A DNA stretch of 61,701 nt from Halieaceae bacterium (GTDB lineage: Bacteria > Pseudomonadota > Gammaproteobacteria > Pseudomonadales > Halieaceae), in assembly GCA_016744355.1 (NCBI GenBank), contig JADGEN010000010.1:1-61701 (forward strand), written 5' to 3'. The translations under genes and the position numbers were made by a program. Shown piece by piece: positions 32,507 to 41,361 of the stretch. The notes below the pieces were generated by a model that was not told where the DNA came from, searched no databases, and saw nothing but the letters and a program-made list of their open reading frames with translations. Numbering within the stretch: position 1 is the first letter of the stretch; each line of letters opens with the position of its first letter.

Positions 32507-34165
32507 TTACTGTTGCGGTGCTTCCACCGTCATTGGAATATCCGGATTGATGCCTTGTTGTTTTTTCTGCTCAAGGACCATTTTTCGCACGTCAGCTAGT
32601 AGCTCTTTAGCATCGTAAACAATGCCGTCTTTAATTGTCCAGCGTACCCCACCAACTCGCTCAACAGCATTGGTTTCATCATTTAGCTTGGGAACACCTG
32701 TGCCGTACAGCGATTTCAAGTTATGAATGGGGTTTTCATCTACGATGATAATATCGGCTTTTTTTCCTACGTGTAAGGTGCCAATATCGTTAGCCATTCT
32801 CAAAACTTTCGAACCCTCTTTAGTTGCAGCTCGAATAACTTCCAAGGGATGAAAGCCGGCTTCTTGAAGTAGCTCTAACTCCTGAATATAACCAAATCCA
32901 TAAAGGCTATAAATGTAGCCGGTATCGCTGCCTGCTACTACCGTGCCACCTTTATTTTTGTATTCATTGACAAACTGCATCCAAAGTTTGAAATTATTTT
33001 TCCATTCCACCTCGTCTTCAGTAGTCCAGTTGAAGAAATAAGCGCCATGCTCTGCTCGGTTAGCACGATAGAATTGCCACAAATTCGGCATGGTATATTG
33101 GTAATGCCATTCAGCTGAATAGGCGCGCATTAAATCTCGGCTGGCCAAGTAGATGGTGAAGGTTGGGCTTAAACAGAAGTCACGTTCAAGTAATGTGTCT
33201 ATTACATAATTCCAACGCTCGCTGCCAGGTTTTGCTGCTTGTTTCCATAAGCGCCCGGCTTGGCTGAAACGATCTTGTTCATTATTGTAAATGTAATCAG
33301 TGGGGTAGTTTTGGATAACTTTATCTTCAAATAACGCTTCTGGTAACCCGTACCAGTGCTCCATGCAGTCTAAGCCCATACCGGATGTATCGAGTACATT
33401 GGCGTGCACTACGTCTAGTTGTGCGTGATGCATTGTTGTGTCTAAACCCAGCTTTTCAGCCTGGTTTAGAGCGGCGGACATAATGTCTTCTTTCGCGCCC
33501 ATAAACTTAATACCATCAGCGCCTTTATTATTCAGTGATTTAACTCGTTTACGCGCTTGTTCAGGTGTGGTTATTGGATCTTTTACAGCACCAAAATAAG
33601 GGAACACTGAAATTCTTGGTGCGGTTATCGCATTGCGCTGACTTAATTGCTTTAAGGCCAAGGTACGATCTTCTCCTTGATCGTCATAAACCTCACGTAC
33701 CGTTGTTACACCATGGCCTAACCACAGCTTAAAGATGTATTCTGGTGAAACTTTCTGTCCATCATTTACATTATGGATATGTGAATGTGAGTCAATAAAA
33801 CCGGGTAATACGTATTTACCATGGGCATCAATTTCTCGTGAGCCTTTTTCCGGCCGCTCTTTATCTTCTATTGGCAGTCCAGGGAAACCTACAACTTTTA
33901 TTTGGGTAATTCGATTTTGTTCTACGACGATATCGGTGGGCCCATAGGGTGGTGCACCAGTGCCATCAATAACATAGCCCCCACGTATGACTAATCTGTC
34001 GTAAGTGCCTTCACCTTCAGCTCGCTCAGGCACTTCATTGTTAACTTGTTCAAATAATTTATCATTGTTTGCTGCTGCAGATGCTCCCCCGGAAAGGGTA
34101 AGGGCTAAAGATGCAGTTATAACTGCGTAGCTAAAAGAAGCTAACACTTTTGATGATGTTGTCAT
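32507..34165 (-). CDS. Secreted amidohydrolase (prolidase/imidazolonepropionase-like), low GC
   Basis: This roughly 552-aa product has a signal peptide (ending ASA|AA) and the amidohydrolase metal site: the HxH in GFIDSHSHIHNVN (about 125-137), MHHAQLD, DCMEHWYG and the final Asp in VVAGSDTGY. It likely hydrolyses a C-N bond in the periplasm; the substrate is unknown. The ATG at 34165 (MTTSS) or 34177 are both possible. Base composition stands out: 25/60 G+C at 33241-33300 and 22/60 at 33481-33540, against 35/60 in the neighbouring ApbE gene (34621-34680). That suggests recent acquisition of this single gene. Confidence 0.85.
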   Translation of the reverse strand: MTTSSKVLASFSYAVITASLALTLSGGASAAANNDKLFEQVNNEVPERAEGEGTYDRLVIRGGYVIDGTGAPPYGPTDIVVEQNRITQIKVVGFPGLPIEDKERPEKGSREIDAHGKYVLPGFIDSHSHIHNVNDGQKVSPEYIFKLWLGHGVTTVREVYDDQGEDRTLALKQLSQRNAITAPRISVFPYFGAVKDPITTPEQARKRVKSLNNKGADGIKFMGAKEDIMSAALNQAEKLGLDTTMHHAQLDVVHANVLDTSGMGLDCMEHWYGLPEALFEDKVIQNYPTDYIYNNEQDRFSQAGRLWKQAAKPGSERWNYVIDTLLERDFCLSPTFTIYLASRDLMRAYSAEWHYQYTMPNLWQFYRANRAEHGAYFFNWTTEDEVEWKNNFKLWMQFVNEYKNKGGTVVAGSDTGYIYSLYGFGYIQELELLQEAGFHPLEVIRAATKEGSKVLRMANDIGTLHVGKKADIIIVDENPIHNLKSLYGTGVPKLNDETNAVERVGGVRWTIKDGIVYDAKELLADVRKMVLEQKKQQGINPDIPMTVEAPQQ

Positions 34166-34235
34166 GCCTATGAACATCCCATTTAGTTTAGATATATACC
34201 CATACTACCTCAAAGCAGATATTACATAGCCGCCC

Positions 34236-35231
34236 CTACCTTGATTTGAGTAACAGCTCATCGGAGTAATGAAGCTTCCCTTCCCCATCGATTATAATGG
34301 CGTCTACACCCGACAAGCTATTGATTAGCGCTAGCCCACGTTCCAATCCAAGTACGAAGGTCGTCGTTGATAGCGCATCGCTGTCAATTGCCAGTGGAGA
34401 AAGCACACTGACACTCTGCGCGCCTGCTGAAGAACGGCCTGTGTCAGGATCGAGAATGTGGTGAACCCGCACACCGTCTTTGATAAAAAACCGCTCATAA
34501 TCGCCCGATGTCGATATGGCGGTATTCTCTAGTGGGATCATCACCACAAATTCATCTTTCTTACGCGGATGGCGTATGCCAATAGTGCGCGACCTCTCGC
34601 CCAGATCACCAAGGATTCGCGTGTCACCACCCGCCGCTACTACCGCCGACGTGATACCTGCGCTGCGCAAAATACTAACAGCGCGGTCAACGGCATAGCC
34701 CTTGGCGATACCACCCAAGTCTATTTGCAGGCCGGGCTTTTTAAAGAAAATAGATCGTGTGTTTGTATTCAAGCGTATCGCCCGAAAATCGATATCTTGT
34801 TTCGATAGTGCTACTTGTGACGCGTTGGGGGCCTTGCCCTCGCGATATTCATAATACTGGCCCACCGAGGCAAAGCTGATATCAAATGCACCATCACTCA
34901 AACGTGAGTAATGAAGCGCTCGCTCAACCACTTCGACAATCTCGGGGGTCGTTGTTACCGGGTGTTTTCCCGCCTCCCGATTAATACGGGCAAGCTCACT
35001 GGCGGCGTTCCAGGGGTTCATCATGAGATCCAGGCGTTCCACTTCATCAAGCACGGCATCGATAGCGTCCAGACCCACGTCAGGGTCATCCGACCACAGC
35101 TCCACACTCACCTGTGTGCCCATAAGGGTTTTATCGGCACTGTGCCATTCGGCTTGTAGTGCAGATGAGTAAAAAAAAACAGACAATGAAAAAAGCAAAA
35201 AAATGCGGTTCTTATGCCCCCTATGTTTCAT
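34236..35231 (-). CDS. apbE: FAD:protein FMN transferase (ApbE)
   Basis: I start at MKHRGHK (35231), giving 331 aa with a signal peptide (LLFSLSVFFYSSALQA). ApbE hallmarks: MGTQVSVELW, DLMMNPWNAASELARIN, DISFASVGQYYE, IDLGGIAKGYAVDRAV and VVAAGGDTRILG, plus the Asp/Ser-rich C-terminal metal site DSDALSTTTFVLG. It covalently attaches FMN to Ser/Thr of exported proteins. The start overlaps the end of the FkbM gene by 11 bp. Within the window the DUF3570 protein is the nearest candidate substrate; no Nqr/Rnf genes are present. Confidence 0.9.
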   Translation of the reverse strand: MKHRGHKNRIFLLFSLSVFFYSSALQAEWHSADKTLMGTQVSVELWSDDPDVGLDAIDAVLDEVERLDLMMNPWNAASELARINREAGKHPVTTTPEIVEVVERALHYSRLSDGAFDISFASVGQYYEYREGKAPNASQVALSKQDIDFRAIRLNTNTRSIFFKKPGLQIDLGGIAKGYAVDRAVSILRSAGITSAVVAAGGDTRILGDLGERSRTIGIRHPRKKDEFVVMIPLENTAISTSGDYERFFIKDGVRVHHILDPDTGRSSAGAQSVSVLSPLAIDSDALSTTTFVLGLERGLALINSLSGVDAIIIDGEGKLHYSDELLLKSR

Positions 35232-36069
35232 TGCAGCAAGCCCTTCTTTCCTCACACTCTAAGAGAATATTCATAAAGCCCTCGTCGCCATCGACGACAT
35301 CAACATCATCGCACCACTGAGCCAACGCCTCGGCACTGCTTAGCACCAACTGATGTTCGATGTGATCAACAATCCAGAAACCCTGTTGCAACGCCGCTAG
35401 CAATTCAATTAGCTCACGCCCACTTGAGCCCGCCTGGCGCAGCGAAAAGGGAGTGAGTTCGATCAGGATAGTCGGTGGAACAGGCATCTCTTGCAGCAGA
35501 GGCATCAGCCCTTTTACCACGTCAAACTCTGAGCCCTGAGTATCAATTTTAATCAGGTCTATGGTTTCAAATTGGTCGTGTTCTAGCTGTCGGCGTAAAT
35601 ATTCCGCGCCCTGATACAGCGTAATATCCAGTTGCTCTCGCACGCCCTCACCTGCATAAACCTGATGATCACCCAAGTTGTCCTCACTGAGATAGAGTTG
35701 ACCCGCACCGTCCCAACTGGAAAGCCCGCCGCGTACTGCATGCACGTTTTGCTGCAAAAAATTAAGCGCGAAATTTTTCTCCAACAAACCAAAGTTCCCT
35801 GGATCGGGTTCAAAGGCGTACACCCGCCCCTGCTCTCCCACCAGGCTGGCAGCGATTATGGTGAAGTAGCCAATGTTAGCCCCTACGTCTACGAATACGT
35901 TTCCGGCTTGTAGGCGCGACATAATTAAAGAGGTTTCAAAGGGCTCCCACAGCCCCTGCTCCCGTATTTTACGCGAAACATGCTTGTCTTCTGGCCCATG
36001 CACATACATGTGTAAGTGAGTTTGCATTCCCGGAATACACAGCGTCACCGGATCATCACTACTCGTCAA
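35221..36069 (-). CDS. FkbM-family methyltransferase
   Basis: An SAM-dependent methyltransferase with motif I FVDVGANIGYFTII, then VYAFEPDPGNFGLLEKN and the FkbM-specific IDLIKIDTQGSEFDVVKGL. The longer open frame overlaps the end of fabY and has no support. I place the start at the TTG at 36069, which has AGGAG about eight bases upstream and begins just before the family core, giving 282 aa. It follows fabY by about 60 bp and overlaps apbE. The acceptor molecule is unknown. Confidence 0.75.
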   Translation of the reverse strand: MTSSDDPVTLCIPGMQTHLHMYVHGPEDKHVSRKIREQGLWEPFETSLIMSRLQAGNVFVDVGANIGYFTIIAASLVGEQGRVYAFEPDPGNFGLLEKNFALNFLQQNVHAVRGGLSSWDGAGQLYLSEDNLGDHQVYAGEGVREQLDITLYQGAEYLRRQLEHDQFETIDLIKIDTQGSEFDVVKGLMPLLQEMPVPPTILIELTPFSLRQAGSSGRELIELLAALQQGFWIVDHIEHQLVLSSAEALAQWCDDVDVVDGDEGFMNILLECEERRACCNET

Positions 36070-36130
36070 TGGTTTTTCTCCTGTCTCGCCCAACTCTAAT
36101 GATAGGCGCAGCCTACAGGGCAGAGCGCGC

Positions 36131-37990
36131 TCAGTCGATACGCATATCGCTAAAGGGTGACTCCAAATCCAGATTAACGGCCTTGCCCGCAATGTGCATT
36201 TCCTTGTCCGCCAGTTCAACATCACTGCCATCCAATACGCCATGATCGAACTTATAAACTGGGCGTTCTGTGCCCGCAATCATCCCATCGTCATAGGCCT
36301 GCTGTTGTTCGCGCACCGCTTCATTGGCACCCTGCCAGTTCTTCCACTGCTCGTTGGAGTAACGTTTTTGCAGCATTCTCTTCACAACATCCGGGCTGAG
36401 CACGGTGGCCGAAGCATTATTTCCACCAAAGCCTTTGGAGTTCAAAATAGTGTAGGCCAGTGAGTCGGGGGCTATTTCTGTGTGCTCTTTGCTGAACGCT
36501 AAATGCGACTGGGCCACATCGTCTGCAATTTCATCAATGCTGTGAATCCCGGGAATCAAGCCGTGCTGCCACACACCCATAGCCGCAGTGAATTGGTCAC
36601 CCGAGGCCGAACCGAGTGAATGACCGACATAACTCTTGATTGCGGCGACTGGCCATTTCTCTATGCCAAAAGCCCGCGCAGTTTCGTTGAGTATCTCAGA
36701 TTCAGTGATACGATTTTGCGGAGTGCCTGTGCCGTGAGCCTGCACCATACCACCGGTGCGAAGCACTTTTTCGCCGACAATGGCCCTGGCAGCCGCAGCC
36801 GCTTTCGCTACAGTTATGTAGTTACCCACGCCCGGGCCCGCGATAGATTTCTTGTGGCCATCGGCATTGACGTAAACGTCCAGCGGAGCGCCAAACATCG
36901 TCGCGCCCAGCTCCATGGCCAGCTCGTCATCGAACAACACAACCATTTGAGCAGATTCCGCCATGGTAAACCCACAGTTTTCTGCAAATGGCCTGCAGGC
37001 GCGGCGATGGTCAGGCTCCACCGTATCAGCCAAACCGTCCAGCGCCCTCAGGCCTTTGTCGGTAGCAAGTGCGCCCATGGCGCTATAACCCTCCATCACT
37101 TCGGGGTTTACCGGGGCTTCTGCGGAACCTACAAATGCGACACGACTGCGGCCACTGCGAATATCTTCAATACCATGGCGCAGGTTATACAAAAACGAGG
37201 CGCAGGCTCCCAGAGCAGCACCGGTTGAACCCATGGTTCCAAGTACATAGGCATTAACAAAGTCGGCGGGCATTTCTGCCAGACCCAATGGACAATACTT
37301 GGAAGTGACCTTTTGCCCGTTGTAGCGGGACTTCACCATGCCGCCCAGGCCTGCAGCATCCAACTGCCCCATAGCACTTCCGGCGTACACACTAACCTCA
37401 TCGGGCGATATCCGATTAAGAATCGTGTCCAGCGCTATACCTGTACTGCCCAAGGCATCCGAGGCTGCATATATCATCATCTGCAAACCCCGGGGATGGC
37501 TGCGCGACTGATAAAGCGTACCCGGTTCAAAACCCGTGGGAAGTTGCCCCGCCGCCTTCACTTCAAACTCACGCGTGGTTGGAAGTAAAAAGTTTTGCTC
37601 GCCGCTAATCTGCACGTTGACATGAGTTACCGATACAGGGGTCACTCGCCAATCGAAGGGAATCTGGGCAGGAAGACTTTGTTTTTTAATATTAAAACTA
37701 ACAGGCTTGCCATTACTGGTAGTGGGCAGGCGCTGGTTCCACGGAACAGCGTTAACATCGAAGTGGCTGAGTTCGACCCGTCGTACCAGCGTATGATCCA
37801 GCATGTATTGTTGCCTGGAACCTGGATCCGATATCCCCATGACGCCAGCAAGTGAGCTGAACATGCGTTCGCGCTGAGCAGTGGGCAGCGCGGACTGCAC
37901 CATACGCCCGTATGCATGATGGTTTGATGCACGACCCGCCGCATTTATTCCACCAAACCCCACGACTACCGGTAAGCGCTGTTTGCTCAT
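36131..37990 (-). CDS. fabY: Beta-ketoacyl-ACP synthase FabY
   Basis: This 619-aa ketosynthase is much longer than FabB/FabF, with the N-terminal PVVVGFGGINAAGRASNHHAYGRMV signature (shown across 7-31) of Pseudomonas FabY (PA5174 type). The catalytic triad is visible: Cys in LGACASFLY (about 263), His in QAHGTGTPQN and His in SYVGHSLGSASG. FabY condenses acetyl-CoA with malonyl-ACP to start fatty-acid synthesis in pseudomonads lacking a FabH of the usual kind. That function is established for the family, not tested here. It is likely cotranscribed with fkbM and apbE downstream. Confidence 0.85.
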   Translation of the reverse strand: MSKQRLPVVVGFGGINAAGRASNHHAYGRMVQSALPTAQRERMFSSLAGVMGISDPGSRQQYMLDHTLVRRVELSHFDVNAVPWNQRLPTTSNGKPVSFNIKKQSLPAQIPFDWRVTPVSVTHVNVQISGEQNFLLPTTREFEVKAAGQLPTGFEPGTLYQSRSHPRGLQMMIYAASDALGSTGIALDTILNRISPDEVSVYAGSAMGQLDAAGLGGMVKSRYNGQKVTSKYCPLGLAEMPADFVNAYVLGTMGSTGAALGACASFLYNLRHGIEDIRSGRSRVAFVGSAEAPVNPEVMEGYSAMGALATDKGLRALDGLADTVEPDHRRACRPFAENCGFTMAESAQMVVLFDDELAMELGATMFGAPLDVYVNADGHKKSIAGPGVGNYITVAKAAAAARAIVGEKVLRTGGMVQAHGTGTPQNRITESEILNETARAFGIEKWPVAAIKSYVGHSLGSASGDQFTAAMGVWQHGLIPGIHSIDEIADDVAQSHLAFSKEHTEIAPDSLAYTILNSKGFGGNNASATVLSPDVVKRMLQKRYSNEQWKNWQGANEAVREQQQAYDDGMIAGTERPVYKFDHGVLDGSDVELADKEMHIAGKAVNLDLESPFSDMRID

Positions 37991-38112
37991 TCCCTGCTAC
38001 TCCATACATGATTTTGAGGCCATCACTGTACCTTCAATACATAAATGGTAATATGGCATTTCAGCCACTAATTATGTTATTTTAGCCGCATTCTATTCAG
38101 AGGAAATCTTAC

Positions 38113-39114
38113 GTGCATACCGTCGCGGCAGTTCTCTACCCAAGCGCGCTGGCTACCAGTATCACCCTGCCCATGGAGATACTGCAGGCCGCCAGTCAGA
38201 TGGCGGCCGCAGCGGCTCACCAGAGAAAACCACGGGTTAAATTTTTACTTGCCGCACCCGATGTAAAAGCAGTAAAACTTGCGACAGGCATTACCCTCAA
38301 ACCTGACCTGGCACTGCAAGACCTTCCTCCACTGGATTTGCTTATATTGCCTGCGATTTGGAGAAACCCGTCAGCGACTATACGCGCGGCTGGCGGTTGG
38401 CTGCACTACCTGTCAAAACTGGCGATGGCCGAAACACGTATTTGTAGTGTTGGCACAGCCAGTGCCCTACTGGCCGAGGCAGGCCTGTTACACGGCAAAC
38501 CCGCCACTACACATTGGAACTACTTTGAGCAATTTGCCAACCGCTACCCCGACGTAGACCTGAAGCCCCGCCACCTCATCACCCAAAGCGAAGGCATTTA
38601 CTGCGTAGGCAGTGTGAACTCCATCGCTGACCTAATGGTACACATTATCGAACAGTGGTTTGGCAGCGAGATTGCTAAAGCGATTGAGAACCAGTTCTCT
38701 CCAGAAATACGCCAGTCCTTTCAGGGTGCTGCCTACCAAAGTGAACCGGAGGGCTCCCATCATGATGAAACTGTGCTGGAAGGCCAGAAATGGCTGCAAG
38801 ACCATCTGGCGGAACCCATAAGCCTGGCGCAGCTGGCAAAATTTCTTGGTATTAGCAGCCGCAGTCTAAACCGGCGCTTTACCCATGCCACCGGCTATAG
38901 CCCCCAAGCTTACCTGCAAAGCCAGCGAATCGTCACCGCAAGAGATTTGCTTCGAGCCAGTAATTTGAGCGTCAGCGAAGTGGCGTGGCAGGTTGGCCTG
39001 AGAGATGTCAGCTATTTTTCAAAGTTGTTTCGCAGACACTGCGGCGTGACGCCAATAGCCTATCGAAGGGCGGTGAGAGGTAAGTTGTTTACGCCCAAAG
39101 GGGCACTGGATTAA
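38113..39114 (+). CDS. GlxA-type AraC-family transcriptional regulator
   Basis: A 333-aa protein with an N-terminal DJ-1/PfpI-like domain (about 1-195) and a C-terminal AraC double helix-turn-helix (about 225-325): AQLAKFLGISSRSLNRRFTHATGYSPQAYLQ and VSEVAWQVGLRDVSYFSKLFRRHCGVTP, the usual two HTH units. GTG start with AGAGGAAA upstream. The PfpI domain is thought to sense a small molecule. It is divergent from fabY, so it may regulate that operon, but no operator was identified. Confidence 0.85.
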   Translation: MHTVAAVLYPSALATSITLPMEILQAASQMAAAAAHQRKPRVKFLLAAPDVKAVKLATGITLKPDLALQDLPPLDLLILPAIWRNPSATIRAAGGWLHYLSKLAMAETRICSVGTASALLAEAGLLHGKPATTHWNYFEQFANRYPDVDLKPRHLITQSEGIYCVGSVNSIADLMVHIIEQWFGSEIAKAIENQFSPEIRQSFQGAAYQSEPEGSHHDETVLEGQKWLQDHLAEPISLAQLAKFLGISSRSLNRRFTHATGYSPQAYLQSQRIVTARDLLRASNLSVSEVAWQVGLRDVSYFSKLFRRHCGVTPIAYRRAVRGKLFTPKGALD

Positions 39115-39164
39115 ACTGGCGAAGCCGCATCAAGTCGAAACTATCGGCCCCGGGTAGCGCACTT

Positions 39165-40289
39165 TCAACAACTCAACAGTGCTCTAGTCAAACAGTCTCT
39201 GTCATTAGGATTTTTTTCTGAAATCAAACCAAACCTTAACAGTGCGTCTTCTCTTTCGGGTATTCGCCATAGGCGAGCCAGCACACCCTTGCCGGCCAGT
39301 CTGTGATGTATAAATTCGGCTTTTGCACTGCTCATCGACACCGAGATAAACAGAGGAGATTTGAATATGGGCTCCTCTTCAAAGCGCGAATGTAGCGTTC
39401 TATACATCCAGTTACTGTTTAATAGTAAACGCTGTTTTGCCTCGTGCTGCCAGTGATGATCTGCCAGCGCCATGGCAGCAACATACTGCGATACTGCCGA
39501 GACGGACCATAGGCACGCCCTGGAGGAAAGTGCATTAAGCATAGGGCTACCTGCCAATGCAAACCCTATGCGTATGCCTGCCAGTCCAAAAAACTTACCC
39601 AGGGAGCGCAGCACCACAACACCAGGCAACGAACTGAATCGGGCAAAGCTGCCCTCATCTGGCGATGAATCAATGGCTACATCGGCAAAAGCCTCATCGA
39701 TTACCAAGCAGCCCTGTCGATGCGCAAGGCGCTGCTGCCAATCGTATAACAGCTCCAGGGGGACAGTACTGGTTGTTGGGTTATTCGGGTTTATTACAAC
39801 CGCAGCGTCTACTTCACCACGGCGAATTTTTTCGTCCAATTGCTGCGGATCGACACCCGAGTACCAAACGACTTGATGCCCACAACGTTGCCAGTGCCAC
39901 GCGTGCTCCTGATAACCAACATCCGGAATCGCAACACGACAGCTATCCCGCAGAGCTGGCAACAACTCTATGAAGGGCTGACTACCCGCCCCCAGCAACA
40001 AGCTTTCCGCTCCATAATAAGCTTTTGCTGCAGCTAGAAGATGTTCATCTGCCTGTGTCGGGAGCCGATAAAAATGCTGTTCAGGAATTTCGGGGATAGG
40101 GTATCCGTCCGGGTTAATCCCAGTGGACAAGTCCAACCAGCGGTCCCGATCGATGCCGTATCGCAAACTCGCACGCTGCAGGTCGCCTCCATGCTCTGGG
40201 CCGTCTTGAGATAATGAAAAATCAACTGCGGTAGTCTCTGTCGTTAACGGCAGAGGCTCTGATGTTGCTGAAAAAGGTTTCTGTTTCAC
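39165..40289 (-). CDS. cobD: L-threonine-O-3-phosphate decarboxylase (CobD, aminotransferase fold)
   Basis: A 374-aa PLP enzyme of the histidinol-phosphate aminotransferase fold: EHGGDLQRASLRYGI, LDLSTGINPDGYP, NPNNPTTS, the PLP Lys in RSLGKFFGLAGIRIGF and the C-terminal LLRFGL. It makes (R)-1-amino-2-propanol phosphate, the linker of the cobalamin nucleotide loop. The first ~28 residues are non-conserved, so a later start is possible. It overlaps cbiB by 4 bp, and the two products act in consecutive steps. Named cobC in Pseudomonas nomenclature. Confidence 0.85.
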   Translation of the reverse strand: MKQKPFSATSEPLPLTTETTAVDFSLSQDGPEHGGDLQRASLRYGIDRDRWLDLSTGINPDGYPIPEIPEQHFYRLPTQADEHLLAAAKAYYGAESLLLGAGSQPFIELLPALRDSCRVAIPDVGYQEHAWHWQRCGHQVVWYSGVDPQQLDEKIRRGEVDAAVVINPNNPTTSTVPLELLYDWQQRLAHRQGCLVIDEAFADVAIDSSPDEGSFARFSSLPGVVVLRSLGKFFGLAGIRIGFALAGSPMLNALSSRACLWSVSAVSQYVAAMALADHHWQHEAKQRLLLNSNWMYRTLHSRFEEEPIFKSPLFISVSMSSAKAEFIHHRLAGKGVLARLWRIPEREDALLRFGLISEKNPNDRDCLTRALLSC

Positions 40290-41233
40290 CAGCCAACTCC
40301 CCAGTTAATAACGCCGATACTCAAAACCCACAGAACCAGTGTTCGGTTCACCAATGCTAACGCCCCGGCTATGTCAGTACCCTGCGCCTCCCTGCCGCAG
40401 CCAAGCGTCGCTCTGGACTCAAGCTGTCCACCATATACTGAGTCTCCGCCCAGGATAATTTGCAGGCTTCCGGCACCGGATGCCATTACAATACCGGCAT
40501 TAGGGCTCTTCCACCTCCCGCCCTGCTCCAAGCAGCAGCGCATTGCGCTGGGATAGTTCCCCATCACGGCATAGCTCAGGCCGACCAGTCTAGCTGGAAG
40601 ATAGTTTAGTAGGTCATCCAGCCTGGCAGCAGCCCAGCCGAACTTTCGATAGCGCGCATTCTTATAGCCCCACATAGCGTCCAGGGTGTTGACACCCCGG
40701 TACAGCACAATTCCGTACAGACCCATGGAGTAACCACCTTCACAACAAAAGGCAAACACACAGAACCAAAACAAGGCCGCAAAAATACCGTCACTGCCAT
40801 TTTCCAATACCGACTCACAACAGGCCGAAGCAATTTCGCGTTCGCACAAATGGCCTGTGTCACGACTCACTATCAGTGACAAGCTAAACCGGGCAGCTTC
40901 AATGTCACCAACATGCAGGGCATCACTTACTGCCCTCGCGTGCTCACTCAGGCTTCTTGGCGCTATAGCCAGATAAACGACTGCAGAAACCATCAACATA
41001 TTTAACAGCGGTTTTGAGGTAAAAAGCGCCAGGATGCAATAGACCAACAAGCTCTGCACCAGCAATATGATCGCCACACCGAAGATACCATGAGCTTTCG
41101 AGGCGGTCGGGCTACAGAGTTTTTTCTCCAGGATGCGAGCGGCATTTCCAAATCCCACCAGCGGATGATATCGCCTGGGCTCTCCCCATAAGCGGTCGAA
41201 AATCACGGCGATAACAATCGATAATAAAGTCAT
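40286..41233 (-). CDS. cbiB: Adenosylcobinamide-phosphate synthase CbiB
   Basis: A 315-aa integral membrane protein with the family opening DRLWGEPRRYHPLVGFGNA, then SRDTGHLCEREIASACCESVLENGSDGI (shown across the central region), LDAMWGYKNARYRKFGWAAARLDDLLNYLPAR and ESRATLGCG. It joins aminopropanol phosphate to adenosylcobyric acid. It is followed by cobD with ATGA coupling and preceded, after 128 bp, by btuF, so it may have its own promoter in 41234-41361, though none is obvious. Confidence 0.9.
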   Translation of the reverse strand: MTLLSIVIAVIFDRLWGEPRRYHPLVGFGNAARILEKKLCSPTASKAHGIFGVAIILLVQSLLVYCILALFTSKPLLNMLMVSAVVYLAIAPRSLSEHARAVSDALHVGDIEAARFSLSLIVSRDTGHLCEREIASACCESVLENGSDGIFAALFWFCVFAFCCEGGYSMGLYGIVLYRGVNTLDAMWGYKNARYRKFGWAAARLDDLLNYLPARLVGLSYAVMGNYPSAMRCCLEQGGRWKSPNAGIVMASGAGSLQIILGGDSVYGGQLESRATLGCGREAQGTDIAGALALVNRTLVLWVLSIGVINWGVGW

Positions 41234-41361
41234 AACTGAAGTTCACTGATCGCCGATAAAAATTAGTTTTCCGCGACCCGGGCCCCGATTGACTTGCCTC
41301 ACAGACTCGTAACTCTCTCTATCTGCACATCACCATAACTATGATCATTCGTCATACTGAC

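Noticed and set aside
36620-37228. 202-codon rightward frame antisense to fabY
   Set aside because: The ketosynthase active-site motifs are on the minus strand; no SD or family match here.
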